64,000 nt of DNA from Gonium pectorale (GCA_001584585.1 LSYV01000022.1:9442-73441), one strand, 5' to 3'; shown: positions 12,501 to 24,192, numbered from the stretch's first letter. The notes: generated from the sequence alone by a model not told the origin. A program made the numbers and translations.

Positions 12501-15500
12501 ACCATCCTGAGCATCGACCCTAGGGTCGGCCCAAGGCGCGTGCCCCAAGCGGCCATCCCGCTGACGGACGCGCCCACTCATCGTCCGTCCTATCCCGCCT
12601 TGGCAAGGACAACGCCCCCCCCCCGACCCCACCTCCAAGGCCCCACGAGGCATACCTCCCGATCCACCTTACCCCAACATATACCCCCCACCACACACAC
12701 ACACATACACACAGGTTTCCCCCACCTGCGGGTGCAGGGTTGCCAGCGTGTCGCAGTCCCTCAGCACGGGCCGCCAGTCGCCGCCGTCCAGCCATTCGCG
12801 CGTCTCCCCGTTGCTGCCGCCCAGGGCCCCCATGGCGGAGGGCGGGCGGGCGGCAGCTGTGAGAAGCGGGTTGGCCTCCACCACGTGCTGCAATACGTGA
12901 CGGGGAAAGAGCCTGGAGGCGGGGGCCGAGGGTTGCAGAGCGTTCATTTTTTGCGCGGGGGCCACGTCTGGCAGCGCGGTTGAAATGACAGGGTGGGGAG
13001 GACACTGGATGCCTGGAAGCACGTCCTCAACTCTCCACCGCCTGTCGCGCCGCGAGCAGCCGTTATCCCCGGAGAACAGAAGCATCCGCCCCTACTACTC
13101 CCGCCAGCATGTTCCGCCAATCCCGTATTCTCGTCCCTCCCGGATTGAACCCACCATCACGGAAAAATGTATCTGCCGTAAGACTGCTGCAGAACCCCTG
13201 CCCCCACCATCGCGCGGCATGCAGCCCACGGGAGCAGCGCAAGGGAGGGACACTGCGACAGCTGCCTCCTGTCGCGCACTCCCGACTGCGGCACATTCCC
13301 TACCCTGCCCTGCCCTACCCACCTCCACCCCACCCCGTCCCCGTTTTTCTCCACTTATAACCCGACCCCGCCGTCTTAGCACCTCTCATCCTGCCCTGCC
13401 CATCCGTCCCGCCAACCCCCGCCCCACTCACTGCAGCAGCAACCTCCGCTCCGCACACATGACGTGTACCAGGTGCCGCTCGGCACGGACCTTCGCACTC
13501 ACATCCACCTGGGGGGTTGAAGGGAAAGGAGAATGAACAACGACGAGCTGGGCGCCAGCAGCGTTAGTCCAGTCCGGGGGGAGGGCCTGACATTGGGGGT
13601 CACTAGGGAGCCACGGCAGCCTTGACAGGCTAAGCGGACGTGGGGTTGATCGGCCTGGCATGTGAGGCGCGCACGTACCCCAGCCTTGTCGTCGTGGGGC
13701 GGGCCTCATGGCCTGGAGGGTAACGATCGGTTGGCCGGACCTTACACAGGCGAGACAAGGCCCACAGCGCGCACGGCCGTCGTGACACGCCGGCTCGCCC
13801 CAGTCCCCCCACTGGTGCCCCCCCCCTGCACTCTTACAAGCGCCCTACCTGCGGCATTACCAGCATCCCCGTCCCCCATTCGCCCCGCCCGCCAACCGCG
13901 CTCGACCGCAGCGCATTCGATACTACACATCTCACACTGCCCGCCTGCCCTCCGCACCTGCGTCACCACAAGCACCACGGCACCGGTCACGGGGTCCTGC
14001 GCCCTCACCGCAGACACCTCGTGCCACGCTTCCATGCCCTGGCCGCTGCCGCCGCCCGCCGCCGCTGCTGCCGCGACACCGGCAGCCCCTTCGGCAGCCG
14101 GGTGGCTTGGCTGGCCCGAGTCGGGCCCGGCGCTGGCACGGGGCGAGGAACATCCGCTTCTGAGACCTGCATGCGACACCTGCCTCCTCGACGCTCCCGT
14201 CCTCACGTCCGCCAGTGTCCCCGAAGCGGTCGCCGCAGCGGTCGCCGCAGCCTCTGCGTCCAAGGCTATGGCCACGTCCGATAGCGGCCCCGTCGCGGCC
14301 GCAGGCCTGGCCGCCGCTGCGTCCGCTGCGCGCCCAGCGCCGTGTAAGGCGGGGGCTCCACCCGTAGCCGCCATTGACGAAGTGAACGGCGAAGGGACGG
14401 AGCCGCGTGGTTGCAGATCCGCCGGGCCAGATCCCGCGGGCCCGGTGACCGGGAAAGCCACTGTGCCCGCTTGCTCTGCCTTCTCAGACGGCGGTAACGG
14501 AAGCGCTGGCTGCGGACACGAGTCCGATGACGATAAGGCTGCCGTCGCGGCACTCACGGCTTTCCTCAAGACGACCGGCTCAGCTTCCGCCGTCGCAGCC
14601 ACCGCGGTTGTGACCGCGGAAATCCCGGCTCTGCGTTGGGCCGTGGCGGCTAGGGATAAAGTGGCCTCCACGGCTTCGGATTCCGAGTCCGCGCGGACCG
14701 GCACCATTGGCTCGGCGGCGGCGTCAGTGTGCGGGCTGGGCGACTGCGGTGACGCCAATGCCAATGCCGACCCCGGCCCTAGATGCTGGAAGGGTGCGCT
14801 GCGGAGGCTTGATGCGAACAGGAGCACGCGCGACACCCCCGGGCCGTTAGCAGTGCCGCTGCCGGGGCCGCCAGCGCCGCCGCCGTTTGCTTCGAAGCGG
14901 CGACTGTTGCCGCCGCCGCCGCCTCCCGCGCCCGGCAGCGGGCTGCTACTCCCGGATCCACACGGGACGGGGCTCCCGCTGGCAAGCTGTCGCACTGACG
15001 CCGTCGCCACCCGCGGAGCCAGGCCCAGGCCGCGGCGTGTGCCGCCGCCGCCACCGCCGCCAGTGGCGCCGTGAAGCAAGATACCCACGTTCACTTGCGA
15101 CTGGGAGTGGCGCAGCTTGGTTGCCGGCTCTTCAATACCAGGTGGCCGCTGCGGCATGGTGGCGCTTCCGCAGCGGCGCACCAGGCCGAGCTGGGCCAGC
15201 GACGGGGCAGCACGCGCGCCGCCACCGCCGCCGTCGGCGGCTACGCCGTTGCCGCTGGCTGCAACTTGGTGGGGAGCGGCGTGTCGGATGCTCCGCTGCG
15301 CCACAGGCGGCCCTGGCTTCCGGTGCCAGCCGGCTGTGGTCAGCCCAGAGCACGTGCTCAGCAGCGGGGGGCGGGGGCGCTCCGATCGGCGATGACCGCC
15401 CACGTGGAAGTCTGCACGTGGCGCGGGCGCAGGGCGCACGGCACATGATCAGGATGGTTGCGAGGCTCCACGCGAGGTGGAGTCTGGCGAGGCGCTGCGG

Positions 15501-18500
15501 CCCTGGCCACAAGAGCCGGCAAAGGGATGACGTACCTCCCAGACCGGAGAGCGGGAAGCCCAGAGGAGCCATTAACCTGGCCCTGCACAACGTGATCCCA
15601 ACCAGCCGCCCCGTCAACCCTTCCCCAAACTGCCGACAAGCCCCTATCCGCCCCAGACCTCGGGCCCTGACCCAGCTCCCTCGCCCCAGCCGAAGTGTAG
15701 CTCCCTCTGTGGCTGCACTCCCTCCGGCCGCCGCCAGCGCCCGCTCCCAAATCCGGCGCCCGAACGGCGAGCTGAGCAGCTGGAGCCACAGACGGAGGTT
15801 CCCGTGGCGGCAAATCGGCGCCGGCGTCTTCCCCGCTATCCCCTCCGCTCCATCGACCCACAGCAGACCGCAAGCATGCCTCCACTCGCCTCCCTTCCAC
15901 ACTCACCGCTAGCGGGTCCGTCTCCACATCGTAGGGCCCACGAGTCAAGCTCGTCAGCCCCGAGGTAGTCACCGTCGTGGCGGACGCTGCCGCAAACGAC
16001 GTCGCCAGCGGCAAGGGACTGTCGCCGCCGCTGTGGGCGCCTGGCGGCATGAACCCATCTTGCGTCGCCCCGCGGGCGGCTGCGGCGGCAGCGCCGCCGT
16101 TGGGGCCGCCGGCGCCGCCACCGCTCCCGACGATGCTGCCGGGCCGTTCGTCCAGGTGATCTGCGGCACGGCTGGACCAGAAACGGGAGACGGGGCCCGT
16201 GCTGGTTAGGCTGCCAGCGCTTGCCATGCTGGGCACATCGCGCACCGAAGATGGCGCCCGCGACTGCTGCTGCTCCAGCGGTGGATTGGACAGGTGGTGG
16301 ACGTTGTGGTTGATGTGGTTGTGATTATGATGGTTGTGATGGCTGTAGACGTGGGAGTGGTGCCGGATGAGAGGCCCCGGCTCTTCGTCCTCAACGGCCG
16401 AGGCGTCTTGGCTTGCGCTGGCTGGCGACTGCAGAGACGCCGGCACTGGCACCAGCGGGCTGCTGTCGGCGCGCGGCGGCGGTGGCCGCGAGGCCGGCGG
16501 CGCCGAGGGCATAACAAGCAGCGGCGGCGCCGAGGGCTGAGCCAGGAAGGGGTATGAGCTGGAGGCCTCGATGTCAGAGGGTCGCGGCGCGCTGCCAGCT
16601 GAAGTGGGCAGCAGCGGCCCCGGCTGCATCGCCGACAGCGATGCGGCCGAGGGGGCGTGGTCGGGGAGTAGGAGCATCTGGCGCAGCTCGGCGCTGGTGG
16701 GCACGCGGACAATGCCTGGAGGAATCATGGGCAAGCATTTCGCCGTTGGGCGCAGGTGTGAGGGGTGTGAGATACGGCGCGGCTCGAGCGCGGTATCCCG
16801 CACTCTGAAGTAAGGCGGCAGAGAAGTGGCAAGAAGGTACGGTAGGGAGGAGCTGAAGGACCTGAGTGTTAAGCACGGGACCTAATCGAGACCGCATCGA
16901 TTTTCGCCGACCACGGACAGCTGCCGGGCTCCGGAGGACAGGTGAAGAGGAAGACGTAGGGTATACTTCACCGTTGGGATGAGGGTGGTGGAGGCCCGAC
17001 GCGCAGAGCGGTTGGGCTGAGTTCACACGTGAGGGGCGCGTTGGGAAGGGCAGGGGCTTCCCATGATACGCGACACGCACGCCCGAAAAGCCGCTGCGTC
17101 GGTGCCCAGCGTGCACTCCCCCATTCCGTGCGCGTGCACAGTATCCATGAGCCACCACCCATCGCCCGACGCCCACTGCCAGCCTGCATCCAGTGCCAAT
17201 CACTTTGCCGGTGGCCCCACCCTCCGACTCCTTCCCTTCCCGTCACCTTGCCACAGCGTGCCGCGCCCCGACAGTAGCAGGTCCAGCATCTGATGCAGCT
17301 TGGCCTGAGGGCGCAAAGCCGAGCCACATAACGCGGTTACACATGGTCAGAGGTAACGAGGATGACAGCCCTCCCGGCAAAGGACCCATGGCGCGTGAAC
17401 GTGGGCCCCGGTCTGCCGCGGGCAGGCTGACAGGGTCTAGGGTCAGAGAGAGCGGAAGCACAGAACGCAGCCACAGAACACAAACCTCAAACCGCCGTTC
17501 GCACCGGCTTCCGCATGGGCCGATCGGAAAGACACGAGGTAAAGACTGTGATGTTGCATCGCTGTGCAGCGCACTTCTCAACAGCGCAGAACCTCTCGTG
17601 CCGGACCCACGGTTCGGTACACCAAGGCCCGGGTACAAGCCCCGGCACGCCCACATGCCCCTTGAGCCTGCTCTCAATGCTAGGGTTTACTGGCGTTACG
17701 GGCAGTGGACATGTGGCAGCGCACCGGCTCGTAGGTGAAGGTGCAGCCCAGGACGCCCATCTGCGCCAGCCAGCTCCGATCCGCCTCGGATTCCGGCCCG
17801 GATCCCCCACCGCCGACGCCGGCTCCACCAGCGGCCTCGCTGCCGCCACCTCCCGCATTGGCCACGGCATCCGCTGCAGCCCCGGGCGCGATGGCGGCAG
17901 CGGCAGGCGGTGTTCCGGGTGCCGTCGGCATCGGTCCCATGTACTGCGCACTGGCTGGGTCTGTTGTGGAGGCGTGGAAGGGCAACGCGGGTGTCAGTAA
18001 AAAGCAGGAACAAGACTAGTGTCCAATTGAAGAGCATCTCGTAGGCAGCGAGGTCCAGCAGCCTGCGGACGGTGTGCGGGAAGGCGGCTCGTGTGCCTGA
18101 GGCATGGTGAGGTTGTACCGGGACCAGCCATCCCCGCGGCCACCCTGGCCGCCGACTCCGGTGGACCACCATCCCACCTAGCGAAGCAAGCGGTGACGAC
18201 GGCGGGCACACACCCTGCCGCGCAGTCACCCCAGCGCCTCCATTAACGCCCGCGGTCTGTAACCTACCGCCAGGCACCGTCTGCGCTGACCCCGTCACTC
18301 ACTCTGATGGACAACCTTCCCATCCAGCGAAAAGACGGTGATGATCGCGGGCAGGTGAGCGGCCACCATGGAGTCGCGTTGACGGTGTGCCACGTCACTC
18401 TCGTGCAGCCCACGGCCGGGCCCGGTGCCTGCCGCCGGCCCCGGGGCCGACCCGTTCCCCGCTTGCGAGACTCCTCTCGGGGCCTGGCCCGTTGAAAGGG

Positions 18501-19257
18501 ATATCATGGGATGTTCCACTGCCAGATCGCTGTAACCGGAGTCGGGAATCCCGGAGTGGTCATGGAGGCCCGAGTAGGCTGGGGCAACTTGGTGGCGTGA
18601 CGCCAGGTGGTGGGACGCGAGGCGACCCAGCGAGCTCGTTTGGCTGAGGGGGTGGCTGCCACCTGAGCCGTATCCACTGTCGAGGCGCGGTAGGACCCGG
18701 CCCGCGACCGTGGGATCCAGGGCGCGGCGGGCCGGGAAGAAGGGAGCCCGGCAAACGAGCAGCAGAGCGCGCGGCGTCACCACGCCGTCTGCGCCAGTGA
18801 ACTGCACGAGCAGTATGTCCATCGGCACCGTCACGGCCTCCAGGAGCTCCTCGGATGCTAGGGGGGGTGTCCCTGAACGAAATTGCGAGGCGAAAGCCGA
18901 CGCTCCCACCAGAACTGTCTGGGGGGCGCTGCGCTTGTTCTCGAGCATCATATGCATCATTTCATATAATGAAACCTCGGATTCCACAATCCTCCTCCAA
19001 GTGGTCTCAGACGCGGAGTTATGCCAGAGGACGATGGAAGACCGACCGGGACCGGCCGGGACTTGTCCAGGGAGAGAGATACAAGCAACAGAGTGCTGCG
19101 ATGATGCATACTGCACGTTAAGCGATTGTGCGTCCCAAGCTGGGAGAGACTGTGTCTGCCGAGCCTGTGGTCCTCCCTGTGACCCTCGATCCGAGGGCTG
19201 CGTCGCTTTCTCAAGCCCATGCTGTGAGCCGAAACAGCCGCAGGGAAACTTCAACAT
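9566..19257 (-). CDS. PAS domain/class III nucleotide cyclase (guanylyl-cyclase-like)
   Basis: Twelve exons keep phase and sum to 1480 residues: 19257-18303, 17960-17725, 17298-17247, 16715-15907, about 15295-13958, 13508-13432, 12912-12726, 12100-11966, 11662-11537, 11234-11168, 10747-10560, 9838-9566. The N-terminus starts MLKFPCGCFG. A PAS-like region begins at PAIITVFSLDGKVVHQN and ends QDPVTGAVVLVVTQVDVSAK, but is split by several hundred low-complexity residues (His-rich near 16300, Ala/Gly/Ser-rich in exon 5). A linker with LFPRHVL leads into the cyclase domain: FADISGF (first metal Asp), ETIGGLF, GIHTGPVMSGIVG, LFGDTVNTASRM (Asn and Arg of the transition-state pair). The Glu of ETIG is the guanine-type residue, but the usual Cys before LFGD is Val. 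The second metal-binding Asp (normally in IGDAY) is Gly, so activity is doubtful. The fifth exon's start is approximate. Confidence 0.85.
11760..11817. repeat. 29-bp tandem duplication
   Basis: Two identical 29-base units (11760-11788, 11789-11817) containing GAGGGAGCGTGTCAGGGGC, inside a cyclase intron. Confidence 0.85.
12691..12713. repeat. CA microsatellite
   Basis: An interrupted CA repeat in a cyclase intron, close to the donor site of the 12912-12726 exon. Confidence 0.8.
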
Positions 19258-19670
19258 ACAGGAAGGGGCTGTCGCTGCTTGCTATCGCGTCATGATATTC
19301 CCATACCCCTACATAAGATTGAAGCAGAGACGACAAGCAGCCAATTAGCTGATTCGGACGAGACTCTGAGTTCCTGACGCTTGCCAGACGTCTTCATCCA
19401 TACATGAATACATCAGGCTGCAGTTCAGGATAACAGGTCACGCGCAGCAAAAGCAGCCTTCACAGTACACGGTTTGCGCGACATGCGGCCGTACAGTTTC
19501 TCAAAACCCAACCCAACCCTCATCCGGAGAGTCCTTACACGATGTCCATGGTTGGGAAACCTACCTAGGAACCCGGGCTAACGGTACGGAACCGTACCCT
19601 GCCCGTATGGAAGGTGGCGGGGATATGGCGCCGGCATACGCATACGCTACGACACCGGTCTTTTGGGGGG

Positions 19671-19795
19671 CGGGACGAACGTCACGTGTCCGTCACATAC
19701 ATGCCCGCCATATTGGAAATGTCGTGCCTTCGGGCGTGTATGACCATAGAGGCGGACTCCCTCTTTCTGTGCAGGTTTCTCTTCTCCCATACACA
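19671..19795 (-). repeat. Dispersed repeat family, long copy A
   Basis: On the minus strand this reads GAAACCTGCACAGAAAGAGG, then a CCTCTATGGTCATACACGCC core, and ends near GTGACGTTCGTCCCGCC. It aligns over about 110 bases with 51494-51601 (+) and shares its core with five shorter copies in the window. It lies upstream of the cyclase start. Confidence 0.75.
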
Positions 19796-19816
19796 TCCGC
19801 TACACGGTTCCTTCCA

Positions 19817-19950
19817 GGCCACTGAGCCGCTAGCCGCTTCAACCTCCCCCTCCTCCCCTCCTCGGGCCCCTCCTCCCCGTCTCGCGCGGCACGCTCGGCC
19901 TGCTTGCCTACGCGGCGCCTCTTGTCGCGTGCATCGCACTGTGGGGAAAG
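19817..19950 (-). repeat. Paired GC-rich repeat, copy 1
   Basis: On the plus strand it starts GGCCACTGAGCCGCTAGCCG, continues through a CCTCCTCC-rich tract and ends near CGCCTCTTGTCGCG. A second copy in the same orientation lies at 20811-20932, and a fragment of its start recurs near 23236-23260. On the minus strand copy 1 is open (containing CDARDKRRRVGKQAERAARD), while copy 2 has stop codons, so these look like decaying element copies. Confidence 0.65.
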
Positions 19951-20094
19951 GGGCGGGCACAACACACAGTTGAACAGGCTGGGGAGACCTAGGTTGAGCG
20001 TAGCTAGGTTAGGCATGTATAAGTGCACGAACAAACATGCATCTGAACACGCTCTTCACTGGTTCCACCCATTCCCGGACAGGCCTGCCCTCAC

Positions 20095-20660
20095 TCACGG
20101 CATACGGAAGCGCCGGTCCTGGTTTTCTTTGTTTTTCTGTGGAATGAACGCGCCACTAATGCCTGCGCCTTGAAATTCTTCTTGCATGCGGTGCAGGTCG
20201 TACGGCAATTTTATCCGCTTACCACGCGGGCGCCGGCACCAGGCTGCTTCGGCCGTCACCCGGGCGACGTCTTCACATAGCGCACGCCGTACGGTAGAGC
20301 CGCCGACGGTTGCGGCAGCAGCAGCGCCCCCGTGCTCCGACACCTGCGTCAGGGCCACCTCTGCAGGCTCCGTCAGCTGCTTCGTCCCGGCGATCCTCTC
20401 GTGTGGGTGAAAAGGGGGCTCAATTAGTCGTAAGGTGTTCTCGACAAAGAGAATGCCGTCCAGATTCTCTGAAGGCTGAGTGGTGAAGCATCCACGGGTT
20501 ACCCTTGTATACGGTATCGTCGATGCCGTCTGCGCACCTCCAGTCCGGCCTCTGTCTCAGCCTCCACCTCACCCCCCTTATCGGCCTTCGTCTTGCCTAC
20601 CTGCACCCCGGCATCAAACTCCTCACCCACCTCGCTCGTTGCGCGAGGCCGCCGCCGCCG
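20095..20660 (-). CDS. Possible two-exon gene fragment, unknown product
   Basis: Two open segments join in phase on the minus strand: 20660-20538 (ending TEAGLE) and 20475-20095 (starting PSENLDGILFVENTLRL, ending RRFRMP and a stop). The intron would be 62 nt with GT-AG ends, and the upstream edge has an acceptor-like GTGACAG. Together they give about 167 residues, acidic at first, then basic (WCRRPRGKRIKLP). I recognise no family. No start codon is visible in exon 1, so further 5' exons would be needed. The surrounding repeats make a decayed transposable element gene as likely as a host gene. Confidence 0.4.
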
Positions 20661-20810
20661 CTGTCACCACGTCGCCGGGCATCGGGCGTCACCGCTGCGG
20701 CGCGAGCTTCCGCCGCCGCCACAGCTGCGACAGGTGCGAGCTTCTGCCCTGGCCACCGCCGCCGGGGCGCTGGGCTACGCCGTTACATGGTTCCATGCGC
20801 CCGCCTCTCA

Positions 20811-20932
20811 GGCCACCGAGCCGCTAGCCGCAGCGGCCTCGTCCTCCTCCTCCCCCTCCTCGGGCTCCTCCTCCTCAGCTCACACGGCACGCTATGCCTG
20901 CTTCGCTTCGCGGTGCCTCTTGTCGCGCGCAC
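20811..20932 (-). repeat. Paired GC-rich repeat, copy 2
   Basis: Second copy of the 19817-19950 sequence, about 1 kb away in the same orientation. The GAGCCGCTAGCCGC start and the GCCTCTTGTCGCG end are shared; the middle CCTCCTCC tract differs in length. Confidence 0.65.
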
Positions 20933-21537
20933 TGAACCAACCAAATTCATTTTACAAGAAAAACATAGGCTGCCTGCTCCAGCTTAATCACCTAGAGGCC
21001 TTGGTCCATGCACAGCACGAGGTGTAAGGGTTCCTAGAAAGGCGGTCCACACACACAGCCATGGGAATGTGGGTATGGAAACCCTTGTCGAACATTCTCC
21101 AGGCAAGGGGTACCAAGTAGCCCCCTACCCAGCACAGTCGGCCTCACGAGCGTGCCAAAGATGGAGATCGGAGGCGCACAAGCGCGTACCCGCATGTTTT
21201 TGGGCCGCGCCCCCGCGCCATCTTGGCTGCACTTGTGCAGTTACGACCCTGCTGCCCGGGGCGTCCTTATCGTAATGATTGATATGTAGTGCCAGAGGAT
21301 GCCGGGTGTTGCCGTAAGGGTGGCAACGCAGCGGCCGTATGGCCTGCACTGAATGCAGCACGGAGGAGACGTCGGGCGGGCGTTGTCCGCAAGCAGCCTG
21401 AGTGCATGGCTTTGCCGCACCCTCCCCCCATACACAGGGCTAGCCTGTAGACCTCCTCAAGGTGACGGTTTTGGTGGTAGCTGGACCACACAATTGCCGG
21501 CCGTTAGGCGCCGTCAACGGGGTTAACATGCGTCAAC

Positions 21538-21572
21538 GGCGCCTTCGGGTGTGTATGGCTGTAGAGGCGGTG
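21538..21572 (-). repeat. Dispersed repeat family, short copy E
   Basis: On the minus strand it reads CCTCTACAGCCATACACACC followed by CGAAGGCG, the core of the repeat family described at 19671. Confidence 0.6.
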
Positions 21573-21725
21573 TGCCGGTGTCGCCGTCACTATCGGTCCG
21601 GTCCGTCGGCGCTCAGCGATTGTCATACCAGACCGGTGCGCGCCCAGCCCGTCGCAGCCCCCCCGCCCTTGGTCGGGCTGGGTGGGTTCCCACCCACCAT
21701 TCTTGTAACGAAACACCTTGGACCG

Positions 21726-21745
21726 CGTATGTCCGTAGAGGTGGA
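21726..21745 (-). repeat. Dispersed repeat family, short copy F
   Basis: On the minus strand it reads CCACCTCTACGGACATACGC, the core of the repeat family described at 19671. Confidence 0.5.
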
Positions 21746-22844
21746 TTCCGCCAATTTTGGCAGCGTTGCAGTTCCATGTTTGTGTTACAGGTACTTGCAC
21801 CCGTCTTGTCTCCACAGGGCAATGCCTGTGACCGGGGTCGTTGCCGCCCGTCGCGGCGCCGACCGTAGAAGCAGCGCCGCGTGCGGCATGGCGAGGCCAT
21901 CGTGCGGGCGGCGGCACCAACCCCCGAGACCGGCTACAGCCTTCAGGCTCGCCACTCTCTCGTCTCTCACTCGGGGCGTACCCGCGTACACCCCCGGCAT
22001 CCACCGACCTGGACTAGTCAGGTACCGGTCCTTGTAACCCAACCCAGCAACAAAGCGTTCCGTCGCCACCATATGTCCTGTCTCGTCCATTCATTTGTCC
22101 TTCCGACCAGGTCTGCATAACGCCGTTCGGCGTCCAGGGTGGGCAAGATGGGCGCCGACGGACCTACGGCAAAGACGACGCTACTGCAGGGCAGTATCAT
22201 CCGCACACCAACCTCAGCATCCGAGGCCCCACCGACCACTATAACAGTGACAAGCCGAAGTGGCCCGAATGATACGCCGCACGACCACCATCGTCGTCAC
22301 TACCACTGCCACCACCACCGCCCACCCTGCACCACCATGGCCCGACACGGCGATAACATTGCGGTAGAGCGCGTCGCCCGCTGGCGTCCACTCCGCCTCC
22401 TGGCCACTGCTGCACGCCGTACGCCTCCTGGAATTCCGCAGCCGCCTCCGCACGCACGGGCTGCAGGGGCCGCCACCAGCAGGTGGCCATCGCTGGCCGC
22501 CCGCATCAATGGCCGTACTCAAGGCCCGCTGTCAACCCCGCTTCTCCTCTTACAAGCTCTACAGCGGTTCATTTTACGAGCAACTGCAGAGGGACGAAAG
22601 TAAATAGAAAGGGGAAGGCCACCGCTACGGTCATACACAAGCACAGGAACAGGCAGACTTGCTTCAAACACGCTGAAGAGGCACAGCTTGCCGTACAAGG
22701 CCTCCTGCAACAAAGCTCCGAAACGAGGCCCTGACCTCCAGCGAGGAAGATGTAACCACAAGCAACACTGTTGTCTCATGCACGGATGCGACCGGAGGGG
22801 TGAAGTGCGGATGCATGGCTGATGTGTGCACCTTGCGCTCTGTT

Positions 22845-23134
22845 CCGCATTGCCCCGCCAGCGTCGCTACGCTCGCTACGTCATCGACGCCCACCACTCG
22901 CAGGACCGCGTCCCTGATCGGCATCTGAAGCGTTGAGCGACGTTTGCCCGGGAGTTGGAAACTCTTATCCGCTGCGCTTCGAGTCTGGTGGTTACGCTTA
23001 CGTGAATACGGTGTCAAGAGTTCCTAACTCCCAGGCAAAAGTCGCTCCACGCTTCAGATGCCAATCAGGGACGCGGACCTGCGAGTGGTGGGCGTCGACG
23101 ACAGCGGCGTAGCGACGCTGGTGGGGCAATGCGG
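22845..23134. repeat. Long inverted repeat (hairpin former)
   Basis: The left arm 22845-22966 and right arm 23016-23134 are reverse complements over about 120 bases with roughly ten differences; a 49-base spacer separates them. Both arms read as protein when viewed outward (MPIRDADLRVVGVDD on the right arm, MPIRDAVLRVVGVDD on the left), which suggests a coding fragment was duplicated head to head. A transcript across it would fold into a long hairpin. I do not recognise the protein fragment. Confidence 0.85.
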
Positions 23135-23276
23135 AAGCCGCGGCTCGCTGCTGCACCTTGAGTCTGGTGATTCACGCGGCGCCGGCCACCCCGATCATAC
23201 AGAGCACGTCCTCTCCTGTTCCAGGGTACGTGGCCGCCTGTGAGGCCACCGAGTCGCTAGTCGCTGTACGTTCCAC

Positions 23277-23435
23277 CTCCTGCAGTGCACGGAGTGCGGA
23301 TTGGAGTGCGGAACGGAGGGCAACAGGGACCGGTTGGGAATGAAGAGGGCACTGCGGAATGACTTTGAGTAGACCGCAGAAGTAGGTTGCGGAATGGAAT
23401 TTCGGGATGGAAGTGCGGAATGCTGCGGAGGGTCA
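23277..23435. repeat. Degenerate AGTGCGGAATGG-like repeats
   Basis: The words GTGCGGA and TGCGGAATG recur at least seven times with irregular spacing, giving a decayed short-repeat array. Confidence 0.5.
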
Positions 23436-23867
23436 CCCCGAGCCGTGCCTACTGGTGGGGCCAGGCAGTCAGCCCTCGCGGCAGACGCGTCTGAGGACTT
23501 AGACTGTGTGCTTCGAGGCGCGGTACTGTGGTCACGTCTCAGGTGCTTTAGGGTGGCTTCGAGAAATAACTGAACCTACCGGCTTCACTGCAGCAACCGT
23601 CAACGGTATGTAGTAGGTTGCATGTCATGTGCAAATAACGTCCGCTTATTTGCAGCTGGCTGCACTGGTGGTAGACAGGTTTAGCTGCTCTTTCCGAGGC
23701 AACCACCGGCCGTAATGCATCGTACGACATTGCTCCAAGTACCTTATTCTCAGCATCGCAATGATAGCCTTTTAATCAAATTGGTAGGACTCACGCGCGA
23801 GAGCAGGGGGCCGATTGGACGGCCCGTTCGACAAGGCGTTCTTTTCCCGCAGCAGTGTAAGGGCAGC

Positions 23868-23910
23868 GCGTACTAGTGGATAGAGCGCTGACTGCTGCCA
23901 AAATGTCAGG
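23868..23910 (+). other. tRNA-like remnant
   Basis: CTAGTGGATAGAGCGCTGAC resembles the D-arm and start of the anticodon arm of a tRNA (usual form AGCTCAGTGGATAGAGC). CTGAC and GTCAG could pair as a 5-bp anticodon stem, but the loop between them would be 12 bases, and no good acceptor stem or T-arm follows. It is not a working tRNA; a tRNA-derived SINE head or chance are the options. Confidence 0.3.
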
Positions 23911-24192
23911 TCTGTTGGGCAGACATTCATTGAAAGCGACTCGACCTACGCAAGCCCCAGTAGGGGCGCGTGGGCGACTCGCGCCTGTTTCTGGACGGCA
24001 GCGCTCGCTTCGCATACTTGCAAAGCAATGCGGTGATGGTGACGGGCCCTCCGTCGACTGGGACGGCGCGTGGTCGAGGTGAGGGTCACGCACGCATCAT
24101 CAGTCGCGCCCCCCAACCGATAGGCACGTGCTCCACGCGCCCACACGCTCTCTGTCATCCGACTAAGCTTCTTCCGCCATGACTGCTTTGAC

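Noticed and set aside
13662..15074. 470-codon open frame on the plus strand
   Set aside because: It lies antisense to the Ala/Gly/Ser-rich cyclase exon; GC-rich low-complexity DNA is open in several frames and this one has no recognisable motif.
17994..18209. Hydrophobic peptide FNWTLVLFLLF as a membrane segment of the cyclase
   Set aside because: It falls in the intron between the first two exons, whose donor and acceptor rebuild the PAS motif HQNPASAQYMG exactly.
23868..23945. Functional tRNA gene
   Set aside because: The anticodon loop would be 12 bases and no matching acceptor stem or T-arm is found.
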